The notes below the pieces were generated by a model. It was given only the letters and a program-made list of their open reading frames with translations, searched no databases and was not told the origin of the DNA. Shown here in pieces: positions 15,507 through 22,789 of a stretch of DNA of 64,000 nt (positions are counted from its first letter, which is position 1; each line of letters starts with the position of its first letter). The DNA comes from Bacteroidota bacterium (lineage in GTDB: Bacteria; Bacteroidota; Bacteroidia; Bacteroidales; Prolixibacteraceae), in assembly GCA_023251455.1 (NCBI GenBank), contig JAHEYT010000028.1, positions 62,001 through 126,000 on the forward strand, given 5' to 3'. Made by a program: the position numbers and the translations under genes.

Positions 15507-17111
15507 ATGAAAGAAACTGAATCCCTTTTTCTTGGGTTTAACGATGCGGAAAATTTCAAAAGAAAAGAGCATAAAAGGATGTTTGAATCGTTTTTCACAA
15601 GAACTGACGATTTGCATGAGCTTGTAAAGCCTCATAAATACTTTTTGTTGGGAGATAAAGGGACAGGTAAAACTGCACTTGCAGTTTATTTATCAAATTC
15701 AGACTTTTTAAATACTTCCAGTTCACTTTCATATATAAGGGAAACAGAATATTTGAAATTTGTAACTCTAAAAAGAGATAAACATTTATCATTATCAGAC
15801 TTTCAAGACATATGGAAAGTTATTTTGTTGATATTAATTTCCAAACAGATTGAAAACCAAGAACGTGATTCTGTTTTGTTTTCAAAATTTTCTAAGTTCA
15901 AGCCACTTAAAGATGCAATTGGTGAATTTTATAATAAAGCCTTTAGTCCAGAAATTATCTATGCTTTAAATTTTGTTGAAGACTCAAAGCGGGCTGCGGA
16001 GATACTTCATGAGTATTTCAAAATAGGTTTAGAAAATACAAAATCAGAATCTTTTTCAGAATCCAGGTTTCAAATCAATCTTTTGTTTATTCAGAAAAAG
16101 TTTGAAACTGCACTAAACTCGTTGAACCTAGAAAAAAATCATATTATTTTTATCGATGGAATTGACATAAGACCTAGAAATGTTGATTATGAAGAGTATC
16201 TAGATTGTATAAAAGGACTCGTTTCCGCGGTATGGTCTCTTAATAATGATTTCTTAGCAAGCATTAAAGATTCTAAAGGTCGTTTAAAAGTCGTTCTATT
16301 AATGAGACCCGATATTTTTGCCTCTTTAAGCTTACAGAATTTAAATAATAAAATAGCTGATAACAGTGTATTGCTTGATTGGAAAACAACTTACCCGAAA
16401 TACCGAGATTCAGATATCTTTAAGATGATAGACAATATTTTGAATTCTCAACAATCTGAATTTCAAGAACTAGGCAAATCTTGGGATTATTATTTCCCAT
16501 ATCAAACAAATGTTTATAATAAAAATGAGGATTCCTTTATTTCCTTTTTACGTTTTTCAATGTTTAAACCTAGGGATATAATTTCTATGTTAAATATTTT
16601 ACAAGAGAATTTCAAAAACGAAACAAACAGGAAATGGCCAATTTTTAATGAAACCGATTTCACTAGTCCAGAATTTAGAAATAAATACTCTGAATATTTA
16701 CTAGGAGAGATTAAAGACTTTTTAGCATTTTATCATTCGGATAAGGATTACGAGCTTTTTCTTAAGTTTTTCGAATTTCTTAATGGGAAAACTAAATTCA
16801 ATTATGAAGAATACATTTCTGCATTTGATGACTTTGCGGATTTTGTTGAAAAAAACGATATAGATATCCCCATATTTTTCGAAACAAGCGATAATTTCCT
16901 ACAATTTATGTACCAGCTAAATATTGTCTGTTACATTGAAGATACGGAAGACTCTGAACCATTTATCCATTGGTGTTTTAGAGAAAGGTCATATGCTAAT
17001 CTTAATCCAAAAATCAAAATTGGTGTACGTTATCAAATGCATTATGGATTATCTAAGGCATTCAACATCGGCAAAAGATTTAAAACTAGGATAATAAAAA
17101 GGAAGAAATAA
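15507..17111 (+). CDS. P-loop ATPase, Sll1717-like
   Basis: 534 residues from ATG 15507. N-terminal motif LFLGFNDAENF followed by KPHKYFLLGDKGTGKTAL with the Walker A loop GDKGTGKT at residues 49-56, and a Walker B strand IIFIDGID at 213-220. The order F-G-x-x-D-A-E then a Walker A with K-G-T/S-G-K is that of the Sll1717-type P-loop ATPases, often found among accessory and defence genes; their role is mostly unproven. AT-rich, in the same style as the preceding hypothetical gene. An upstream in-frame ATG (15453) would add an 18-residue hydrophobic extension and is less likely. The stop is 12 bp before repeat copy 2. Confidence 0.75.
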   Translation: MKETESLFLGFNDAENFKRKEHKRMFESFFTRTDDLHELVKPHKYFLLGDKGTGKTALAVYLSNSDFLNTSSSLSYIRETEYLKFVTLKRDKHLSLSDFQDIWKVILLILISKQIENQERDSVLFSKFSKFKPLKDAIGEFYNKAFSPEIIYALNFVEDSKRAAEILHEYFKIGLENTKSESFSESRFQINLLFIQKKFETALNSLNLEKNHIIFIDGIDIRPRNVDYEEYLDCIKGLVSAVWSLNNDFLASIKDSKGRLKVVLLMRPDIFASLSLQNLNNKIADNSVLLDWKTTYPKYRDSDIFKMIDNILNSQQSEFQELGKSWDYYFPYQTNVYNKNEDSFISFLRFSMFKPRDIISMLNILQENFKNETNRKWPIFNETDFTSPEFRNKYSEYLLGEIKDFLAFYHSDKDYELFLKFFEFLNGKTKFNYEEYISAFDDFADFVEKNDIDIPIFFETSDNFLQFMYQLNIVCYIEDTEDSEPFIHWCFRERSYANLNPKIKIGVRYQMHYGLSKAFNIGKRFKTRIIKRKK

Positions 17112-17123
17112 CTGCACACAACA

Positions 17124-17173
17124 TCAGCTACCCGGCAAGTTCGGCAATAGTGGTTTGCGGTGGGCATCTTTCC
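17124..17173. repeat. Cassette-like repeat, copy 2
   Basis: TCAGCTACCCGGCAAGTTCG through GGTGGGCATCTTTCC, just after the ATPase stop codon and preceded by TGCACACAACA. Direct repeat of 15301-15349 (about 86% by eye, one 1-base gap). The two copies bracket the ATPase gene. Confidence 0.75.
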
Positions 17174-17183
17174 GCTCATTCCT

Positions 17184-17217
17184 CGACCCCTGACAGGATT
17201 TGGAACCCTGTCAGGGA
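17184..17217. repeat. REP copy 1 (CCCCTGACAGG family)
   Basis: Palindrome CGACCCCTGACAGG-ATTTGGAA-CCCTGTCAGGGAT; one arm has two changes compared with copies 2 and 3. Lies 10 bp after cassette-like repeat copy 2. Confidence 0.85.
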
Positions 17218-17230
17218 TGAAAAGACGCGA

Positions 17231-17263
17231 CAACATCAAATTCAGAGATTAATTGGTTTGTTG
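17231..17263. repeat. 33-bp direct repeat, left copy
   Basis: Starts ACAACATCAAATTCAGAG and ends TAATTGGTTTGTT; identical over 33 bp to 17974-18006. Placed between REP copy 1 and the RAYT start. Confidence 0.9.
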
Positions 17264-17288
17264 AAGGAATAAATTGAAATAACAATTC

Positions 17289-17912
17289 ATGCAGAACATC
17301 GAACCCATAGCATATGGTAGGTATTACCACATTTACAACAGGGGTATTGATAGTTGTAATTTATTTCAGGAAACTGATAATTACGAATACTTCCTAAGTC
17401 TTTACGACAAGTATATATCTCCGATAGCCGAAACATATGCATGGGTTTTAATGCCAAATCATTTTCATCTTTTGGTGAGAGTAAAGGAAGAAGAAGAAAT
17501 TGCTGTTGATTCCTCGACCCCTGACAGGGTTTGGAACCCTGTCAGGGGTAAAACAGGCACTCCATCACATCAACTTTCGAAACTATTTAATTCGTATGCA
17601 CAAGCCTTCAACAAACGCTTTGGCCGTCATGGTAATTTGTTTGAAAGGCCATTCAAACGGAAGTTAATCGATAATGAATTGTATTTAAAACAAGTGATTT
17701 TGTATATTCATAACAATCCGGTTCATCACAAATTCTGCAATCATCCGATGGAATATCCGTGGAGCAGTTATCTCACCTGTGTTTCGGTAAAACCAACTAA
17801 ATTAAAGCGGGACTTGGTGCTTGGCTGGTTCGATGATGAGGCAAATTTTAAGTTTATGCATAATCAGAAAGTAGAAATTGAAAAAATTGAAGACTGGCTT
17901 AAAATAGATTAG
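17289..17912 (+). CDS. REP-associated tyrosine transposase (RAYT, Y1/HUH family)
   Basis: 207 residues of the IS200-like Y1 transposase fold. Motifs: YGRYYHIYNRGID near the N-terminus, HUH motif in MPNHFHLLVRV (about residues 55-65), and SYAQAFNKRFGRHGNLFERP with the likely catalytic tyrosine. RAYTs are single-copy relatives of IS200 transposases thought to spread REP hairpins. A REP palindrome (17515-17549) is read in frame as SSTPDRVWNPVRGK between the HUH motif and the tyrosine helix, adding about 13 residues where related proteins have a loop. The gene is flanked by the same palindrome on both sides, which ties enzyme and repeat together. Confidence 0.9.
   Translation: MQNIEPIAYGRYYHIYNRGIDSCNLFQETDNYEYFLSLYDKYISPIAETYAWVLMPNHFHLLVRVKEEEEIAVDSSTPDRVWNPVRGKTGTPSHQLSKLFNSYAQAFNKRFGRHGNLFERPFKRKLIDNELYLKQVILYIHNNPVHHKFCNHPMEYPWSSYLTCVSVKPTKLKRDLVLGWFDDEANFKFMHNQKVEIEKIEDWLKID
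17515..17549. repeat. REP copy 2, inside the RAYT coding sequence
   Basis: 35 bp, identical to copy 3 at 17931-17965 (arms ACCCCTGACAGGGTT / AACCCTGTCAGGGGT). Its length plus neighbouring bases keeps the RAYT frame open. Confidence 0.95.
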
Positions 17913-17930
17913 TAATCCGGATTTATGCTT

Positions 17931-17965
17931 CGACCCCTGACAGGGTTTGGAACCCTGTCAGGGGT
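17931..17965. repeat. REP copy 3
   Basis: 35-bp palindrome, identical to copy 2, 18 bp after the RAYT stop codon. Confidence 0.95.
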
Positions 17966-17973
17966 GAAAAGCA

Positions 17974-18006
17974 ACAACATCAAATTCAGAGATTAATTGG
18001 TTTGTT
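17974..18006. repeat. 33-bp direct repeat, right copy
   Basis: Identical to 17231-17263; follows REP copy 3 as the left copy follows REP copy 1. Confidence 0.9.
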
Positions 18007-18204
18007 CCACACTGCCCCTCGTTTGAGTGATAGCGGAAACGAAGGGTTGTTGGTTTTATATCTGAGACGCATAACAGGTGAAGTTTTCCCAGATTTTTAA
18101 ACTCAGAACCATTTATCCCTTCCTGATATTCATCGGGACAAGCTGTTGCAAACGAGGGGTGCTGATTTACCATCCAAAGGCTGGCAGGCAATCAGCACTT
18201 TTTT
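18007..18204 (+). other. Non-coding block with inverted ends and its own terminator
   Basis: CCCCTCGTTTG at 18015-18025 is matched by CAAACGAGGGG near 18149-18159, about 125 bp apart, so the block may fold as one stem or be a small element. It is followed by a textbook terminator: GTGCTGATT / AATCAGCAC (18159-18167 and 18190-18198) then TTTTTT. No plausible protein lies inside. With the REP and repeat before it, this accounts for the 401-bp gap 17913-18314. Confidence 0.5.
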
Positions 18205-18314
18205 AGTAAAGGATTTGTAATATTGCCAGGCAAAAAAAGACTCCGGGATTTAACAAACTTGATCAGCCATTAACCCACTCGAAAAACATCGACAAATAAC
18301 CTTGAACCCAATCT

Positions 18315-20225
18315 ATGAAGAACCTAAAAAAAATCGTTGTAATCTTTTGCATCTCATTTCTAGCCATTGCAACATCCGCTCAAACAACAGGCGTAAAACC
18401 CTTAACCTTTGTTGCAGTTGAAAAACGTGATGTGAATCAGTTAAAAGCTTTAATCGATGCCGGAGCCAATGTCAATGAGGTTTACGAAGGAGTTTCCTTA
18501 TTAAATGCTGCCTGTAGTGGTCACAATCTTAAAGTGGATAACAACATTGTAAAAGTATTACTCGATTCGCCCAAAATAAATGTAAAGACAATCACGATAA
18601 CCGAACCGGGTATTGACAAAACCTGGGCTACCACTCCATTGGTTGCCTTACTCAGTTCGGCCAGTTCCAACTCAAAACTCGACAATGTTGTTCGGCTCAT
18701 CAAAATGGGCGTTGACATCAATTATTACAGCGAATTCAATAACAAGTTCACAGCTTTAATAGTCGCAACTTTTGGGAAACAAGACGAAGAGTCGAAAGCA
18801 GTCACCATGGCCATATTAAACAACGCCGGGCCCAAATTAAACATCAACTACATGGGTAAATATGATGCTACTGCGCTAAACTGTGCTGTTAATTCGCAGC
18901 ATGCCGAAGCGGTGGAAGCCATTTTAAAACGAGGTGCAAACGTAGAAGATGTGAAACATGGTGAAAGTTTAACAGGTTTGATTCCTGCAACAATGGATCA
19001 TGATAATCATGAAATATTGGATATCCTCATGAAATACAAAGCCAATAAATATGGTCCCTCTTCACTAGGTTCGGCACCTTTAAATGGGGCAATGATCCAG
19101 GCAAAACATGCCAATTGGGCCGATTACTTTATTACAACGTATAAGGTGGATGTAAATCACCTGGGTAAAGCGGGGTCTGTTGGCGATGAATCTGCGGTTC
19201 ATGTAGCTTCGTTTTTCAATAATGTAGAGGGATTAAAAACCTTGGTTAAACATGGCGCAAACCTTAATTTGTCGACTTCGCAGGGAATTACAGCGATACA
19301 AAAGGCAGCTCAGCGCAATAGTTTAGATGCCGCAAAGTATTTGATTGAACAGAAGGTTAAACTGAACGGATATAATTCAACGTATTTTAATGCGGTTACT
19401 TATGCTGCTATGGAATATCATTTGGAAATGTTGGATCTGTTGGTGAAGGGTGGCGCTGATGTAAATGAAATATCGAAAAACTCGCCATGGACAGGACCAT
19501 TGGCCAGGCTAGCTATGGAATTTAATCCATTGGATAAAAAATCGCGACTTAAAACCATCAGTAAGTTAATCGAATTGGGTGCAAATCCGAATGTGTTGCA
19601 TGCTCAGGACATGACTGCGCTTATGTGTGCGGCCAAACTGGGTTCGAACGCTGGACGAAAAGCAGCAGCAGATAATTCTGAACTTTTAATTAAGAGCGGA
19701 GCCAATGTGAATTTGGCCAATACTGCCGGAGAAACGGCTCTTATGTTGGCTTCGGAAGCCGGCAATGCAAAATTGGTAAGCCTGCTTCTTTCCAGTGGTG
19801 CCGATGTAAATGCGGTAAACAAAGTTGGTGAATCGGCACTGAATTATGCCAACAGAGCTCAGGAGGACAAAAGCGATGTTGTGAAGGTTTTGGAGGGTGC
19901 AGGCGCCAAACCTGTTGCAGCCAACGCTAAACCTGTTTCGAAATCGGTTCCAGTTGGTTTAGTAGGCACCTGGAAAGGTTACCAAACCAACGATAAAATG
20001 ATCATGGCAACTTTTGTGGTCAATAAAAACAATACTTATTCCTACTCTGCTGTGGGGAAGGCGGCTGGTAAAGATGTGGCATATAGTCATAAAGGGGAGA
20101 TTGTTGCCTCTGAAGATACGTACACCTTAAAACCTGCAGGACAAGCCTCAGCTACCTACAGTTATAAGATTGTGAATGGTAAATTGTCGGTTAACAACGG
20201 CCGGCCTTTAGATAAAGTGAATTGA
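18315..20225 (+). CDS. Secreted ankyrin-repeat protein
   Basis: 636 residues with a Sec signal peptide (KIVVIFCISFLAIATSAQ). The body holds roughly twelve ankyrin repeats, with clear ones such as LNAACSGHN, TALNCAVNSQHAEAVEAIL, TALMCAAKLGSN and ETALMLASEAGNAKLVSLLL. A spacer rich in Ala/Lys/Pro (about 540-560) leads to a C-terminal beta domain of about 75 residues (VGLVGTWKGYQTNDKMIMAT ... YSYKIVNGKLSV), like small lipocalin-type domains in Bacteroidota exported proteins. Probably periplasmic protein-protein scaffold; no partner is visible. Stop codon lies in a 13-bp tandem repeat. Confidence 0.85.
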   Translation: MKNLKKIVVIFCISFLAIATSAQTTGVKPLTFVAVEKRDVNQLKALIDAGANVNEVYEGVSLLNAACSGHNLKVDNNIVKVLLDSPKINVKTITITEPGIDKTWATTPLVALLSSASSNSKLDNVVRLIKMGVDINYYSEFNNKFTALIVATFGKQDEESKAVTMAILNNAGPKLNINYMGKYDATALNCAVNSQHAEAVEAILKRGANVEDVKHGESLTGLIPATMDHDNHEILDILMKYKANKYGPSSLGSAPLNGAMIQAKHANWADYFITTYKVDVNHLGKAGSVGDESAVHVASFFNNVEGLKTLVKHGANLNLSTSQGITAIQKAAQRNSLDAAKYLIEQKVKLNGYNSTYFNAVTYAAMEYHLEMLDLLVKGGADVNEISKNSPWTGPLARLAMEFNPLDKKSRLKTISKLIELGANPNVLHAQDMTALMCAAKLGSNAGRKAAADNSELLIKSGANVNLANTAGETALMLASEAGNAKLVSLLLSSGADVNAVNKVGESALNYANRAQEDKSDVVKVLEGAGAKPVAANAKPVSKSVPVGLVGTWKGYQTNDKMIMATFVVNKNNTYSYSAVGKAAGKDVAYSHKGEIVASEDTYTLKPAGQASATYSYKIVNGKLSVNNGRPLDKVN

Positions 20226-20249
20226 TTGGGTGAATTGATTGGGTGAATT
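20218..20249. repeat. 13-bp tandem repeat at the ankyrin gene stop
   Basis: TGAATTGATTGGG twice in direct succession, then TGAATT. The gene's TGA stop is inside the first unit, so repeat slippage would leave the protein unchanged. Confidence 0.75.
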
Positions 20250-20402
20250 CGATTTAAGCTTCCTGATAATATACTATAATTAAGGTAATAAGCTTGTTGT
20301 CTTGGGGAAATGAATTTCTACTGAGGTTCTTCACAATTTTAAAGAATTGAATATCTGATCAAATAACATGATTGTCCTAAACATCAGGAATTAGTGTCAC
20401 TG

Positions 20403-20546
20403 CTACGCAGCTTTTCCGACAAAATGCTATTCTTTCTACCATACTGATACCGCTAATGCGGCTGCTCCAGCTAATCTCAAGGTGCATCGCACCGAAAGTA
20501 TGGTAGTAAAATGCATTTAAACGAATCGACGAAAAGGCGCGTAGCG
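20403..20546. repeat. Large imperfect palindrome with two inner hairpins
   Basis: Left arm CTACGCAGCTTTTC ... TACCATACT (20403-20445) is mirrored by AGTATGGTAG ... GAAAAGGCGCGTAG (about 20487-20543). Inside are two small hairpins, CCGC-TAAT-GCGG (20450-20461) and GGTGC-ATC-GCACC (20481-20493). The whole would fold like a three-arm clover. No gene is present. Confidence 0.7.
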
Positions 20547-20559
20547 CTATACTATGAAA

Positions 20560-20645
20560 TTTGTTATTTGGTATATAGTAGGTTCAAAAGTGCATGATAA
20601 GGTTTTAAAACCTCATTTTTAAAATCAAACCTACTATATAACAAA
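20560..20645. repeat. Spaced inverted repeat TATAGTAGGTT
   Basis: TTTGTTAT...TATAGTAGGTT (20560-20584) is mirrored by AACCTACTATATAACAAA (20628-20645), with GGTTTTAAAACC as an inner palindrome. Directly adjoins the clover-like palindrome. Confidence 0.6.
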
Positions 20646-20664
20646 TGGGAAAAGCATCAGTATT

Positions 20665-20871
20665 CAACCCGTTTCGGGTTGCTTTCCGTGACGTATAATT
20701 TTATCCCCCAGTATTCACTGGGGGTGATTAACATTAAACTCCTTCGGAGTTTTGCGTAAACCTTGGGGCCAAAAGGGGTTTGATGGTTAACCCGTATGGG
20801 TTAAATATTAATGACCTCCAATGAAATTGGGGGTTAACGAATAACCGCAGTCCACAACCCGGAACGGGTTG
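20665..20871. repeat. Cluster of six short hairpins
   Basis: In 207 bp: CAACCCGTTTCGGGTTG (20665-20681), CCCCCAGTATTCACTGGGGG (20705-20724), AAACTCCTTCGGAGTTT (20736-20752), TTAACCCGTATGGGTTAA (20787-20804), CCTCCAATGAAATTGGGGG (20815-20832, one bulge) and CAACCCGGAACGGGTTG (20855-20871). First and last share arms. Typical of REP-like debris in this phylum, but the density is high. The remainder of the gap, 20872-21278, shows nothing I recognise. Confidence 0.75.
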
Positions 20872-21278
20872 AACTAACCAGTTATTTTATTTGATGTTCG
20901 ATTTAAAAAACTGTGGAGAACTTAGTAGAAATTAAATGCACATGATACTACAACCTTATTAACTTGTTGCTTTTCAATTGTTATCTATTCAATTTCAGAT
21001 CAAACTCAGGTCGATAGGGTGAATAATACCATCTATCTTGGGAGCTGTGGAGTAAGGGAAGAATTGGAGAATCAATAGAAAATAGTTGTAAATCCAGGAA
21101 GATCAATATTTTCAGTTCAAACTAGCCATCAGAACAAATAATTTCATTAATTTAGACTAACCCAATTATCAATTTCCTTTATCCAAAGGCAGGCTGCACA
21201 ATGTCTGCACTGTATTTTGTTTTGATCGTAGCCGATTTAATCTGAGAATCGTCTTCAAACCAATTAACATCAAAGCTT

Positions 21279-21842
21279 ATGGATAATGTAGCACAAATCA
21301 TTCTTGGAAGTTCAATAGGAACCAGCATACTGACAGGTATTATCGCGTATTTCTTTCACAAAAAAACGGAACGTTTTAATGCCGAAGTTAAAAACGAATT
21401 TGAAATTCTTTCCCGAATTCAAAACTCTGATTTGGAATGGAAAAAACAATCGGCTAAGTTGCTCGGACAAGTTTATATTCATTTAAACAGAACCCGCTTA
21501 GCATTTGTCAATTATCACAAACTCAAGAATTACGACGAATTCTTTGAGAATGAAATCATGTACAATTCGAACAAGCACATCAGAGATTCAATACTCGAAA
21601 ACGGTCATTACATTCCTCCTGAAATACTTGAAGAAGCATCAAAATTGGTTGAGCACTATGATGTTTGGCTGGTTAAATATCACCGTCTCAGAAAAGAACA
21701 AAACGATAAAACGACAGTTCATGTTTATGTGGGCCCCGACGGGGTACCATATCCACAAGATGCGGAGGAGAAAATTAAAGCTGAATACATCAAACTTTTC
21801 AAACAAATAATGACCAACAATCAATCACAGGCTCCGGCATAA
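21279..21842 (+). CDS. Hypothetical membrane-anchored protein
   Basis: 187 residues: one N-terminal transmembrane helix (AQIILGSSIGTSILTGIIAYFF, as seen in parts) with a short outside tail, then a helical cytoplasmic domain with coiled-coil character. Near the C-terminus VHVYVGPDGVPYPQDAEEKI is a short beta-hairpin-like stretch. No known family. It ends 7 bp from the convergent yjjX gene. It resembles the small anchored helical proteins often found in accessory regions; function unknown. Confidence 0.65.
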   Translation: MDNVAQIILGSSIGTSILTGIIAYFFHKKTERFNAEVKNEFEILSRIQNSDLEWKKQSAKLLGQVYIHLNRTRLAFVNYHKLKNYDEFFENEIMYNSNKHIRDSILENGHYIPPEILEEASKLVEHYDVWLVKYHRLRKEQNDKTTVHVYVGPDGVPYPQDAEEKIKAEYIKLFKQIMTNNQSQAPA

Positions 21843-21849
21843 GATTACA

Positions 21850-22383
21850 TCATCGTGAAGGATACAACTCCGGATTCAGGAAAGGGATAAAAGCCATTTG
21901 AACGGCAGGCAGATAAAGCGATTTGCGGGTAATCACATCTTTGGTTAATAATCCAACTGCGCCGTTTTGCTGCTTCGAATTCGATTGGACAAAAACAACA
22001 TCGTCGGCATGCCCAAGTTCCATGCCTCCATGAACCAGTTCGGCCACGCGCGGAGGAAGAAAAAAGCTGGCCGTACGGGCTGTCCCCATTTTTTGTCCGT
22101 CGCTGATCACCATCCAGGCAAAAGCCATCAGACCTGAAGTTGTTTCTTCTACCCCACCCTCCAAACCAACGTAATAGTCGCCCGAAGGAAATTGGTTCAG
22201 AGCAGCATTCACCCTGTTGACAGCGCCAGTAATGGTTTCGGCATCGCTCATCGGCTGATCGGAAACACCACTCGGAACCGAAACACCAATGATTTCGAAC
22301 GATTCGGTAATAAAAGCCGACAACCCTTCGCGAACAGCATCAAGCTTAACCGGATTTTTTGAAGCAACGATTATATGTATCAT
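21850..22383 (-). CDS. yjjX: Inosine/xanthosine triphosphatase
   Basis: 177 residues of the YjjX family, a house-cleaning phosphatase that hydrolyses ITP and XTP to keep deaminated purines out of nucleic acids. Diagnostic stretches are IIVASKNPVKLDAV at the N-terminus, SGVSDQPMSDAETITGA (about 41-57), the YYVGLEGGVEE acid cluster, and QQNGAVGLLTKDVITR. Length matches the family. It is alone on the minus strand, with REP elements upstream. Confidence 0.93.
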   Translation of the reverse strand: MIHIIVASKNPVKLDAVREGLSAFITESFEIIGVSVPSGVSDQPMSDAETITGAVNRVNAALNQFPSGDYYVGLEGGVEETTSGLMAFAWMVISDGQKMGTARTASFFLPPRVAELVHGGMELGHADDVVFVQSNSKQQNGAVGLLTKDVITRKSLYLPAVQMAFIPFLNPELYPSR

Positions 22384-22430
22384 GAGTAAATGATTTCAAA
22401 GTTGAGGAGTGCAAATTACAAAAAAATTAC

Positions 22431-22521
22431 CCGTCAGCTAAAGCAGACGGCAAAGGATATCGCTTCGATGAGAGGTAATTGTTATTCAGAGAGCTATCCT
22501 TTGCCGTCACATTTATGTGAC
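22431..22521. repeat. Compound REP element, left copy
   Basis: Hairpin CCGTCAGCTAAAGCAGACGG (22431-22450), then CAAAGGATA; 36 bp later TATCCTTTGCCGTC (22495-22508) inverts it and ends in GTCACATTTATGTGAC. GACGGCAAAGGATA and TATCCTTTGCCGTC form a 14-bp long-range stem, a BIME-like compound unit. Confidence 0.85.
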
Positions 22522-22591
22522 CAGAAAAGTCAAACTATTTCTATTTGCTGCGTTTTAGGGCTAAAGCCCATTATTTCCTCTTTGATTATAT

Positions 22592-22685
22592 CCGTTGGCT
22601 GAAGCCAACGGCAAAGGATAAGCGCTTCTATAAAAAGAATTTGTTGTTCGAAGAACTATCCTTTGCCGTCACATTTATGTGACGG
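22592..22685. repeat. Compound REP element, right copy
   Basis: CCGTTGGCTGAAGCCAACGG (22592-22611) then CAAAGGATA, and CTATCCTTTGCCGTC with hairpin CCGTCACATTTATGTGACGG at the end. Same layout and spacing as 22431-22521. Between the copies lies GGGCTAAAGCCC (22557-22568). Together they fill the 406-bp gap 22384-22789. Confidence 0.85.
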
Positions 22686-22789
22686 AATAAAATGAACTCT
22701 TCCCTCAGTTTCAGGTTTTATGCCCTGGGGTTTGGCAGAAGACCAAAACTATTTTTATAATTTAGCAACCCAAAACAAACAACGAACAA

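Larger units (their letters stand above)
17184..18006 (+). mobile_element. RAYT unit with flanking REP palindromes and direct repeats
   Basis: Unit made of REP copy 1 (17184-17217), direct repeat (17231-17263), the RAYT gene (17289-17912) with an internal REP copy 2 (17515-17549), REP copy 3 (17931-17965) and the second direct repeat (17974-18006). The REP plus 33-bp segment is in the same orientation on both sides, so the gene sits between two copies of a roughly 75-bp repeat. Confidence 0.8.

Noticed and set aside
15301..17173. Integron attC sites
   Set aside because: The repeats follow stop codons as attC sites do, but I see no RYYYAAC/GTTRRRY core pair with the expected spacing and no integrase gene in the window.
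17958..18191. 77-codon minus-strand frame over REP copy 3, the direct repeat and the block after it
   Set aside because: Built from repeat DNA and the terminator region; no protein-like features.
20403..20871. CRISPR array
   Set aside because: The hairpins differ from one another in sequence and there are no regular spacers or cas genes.
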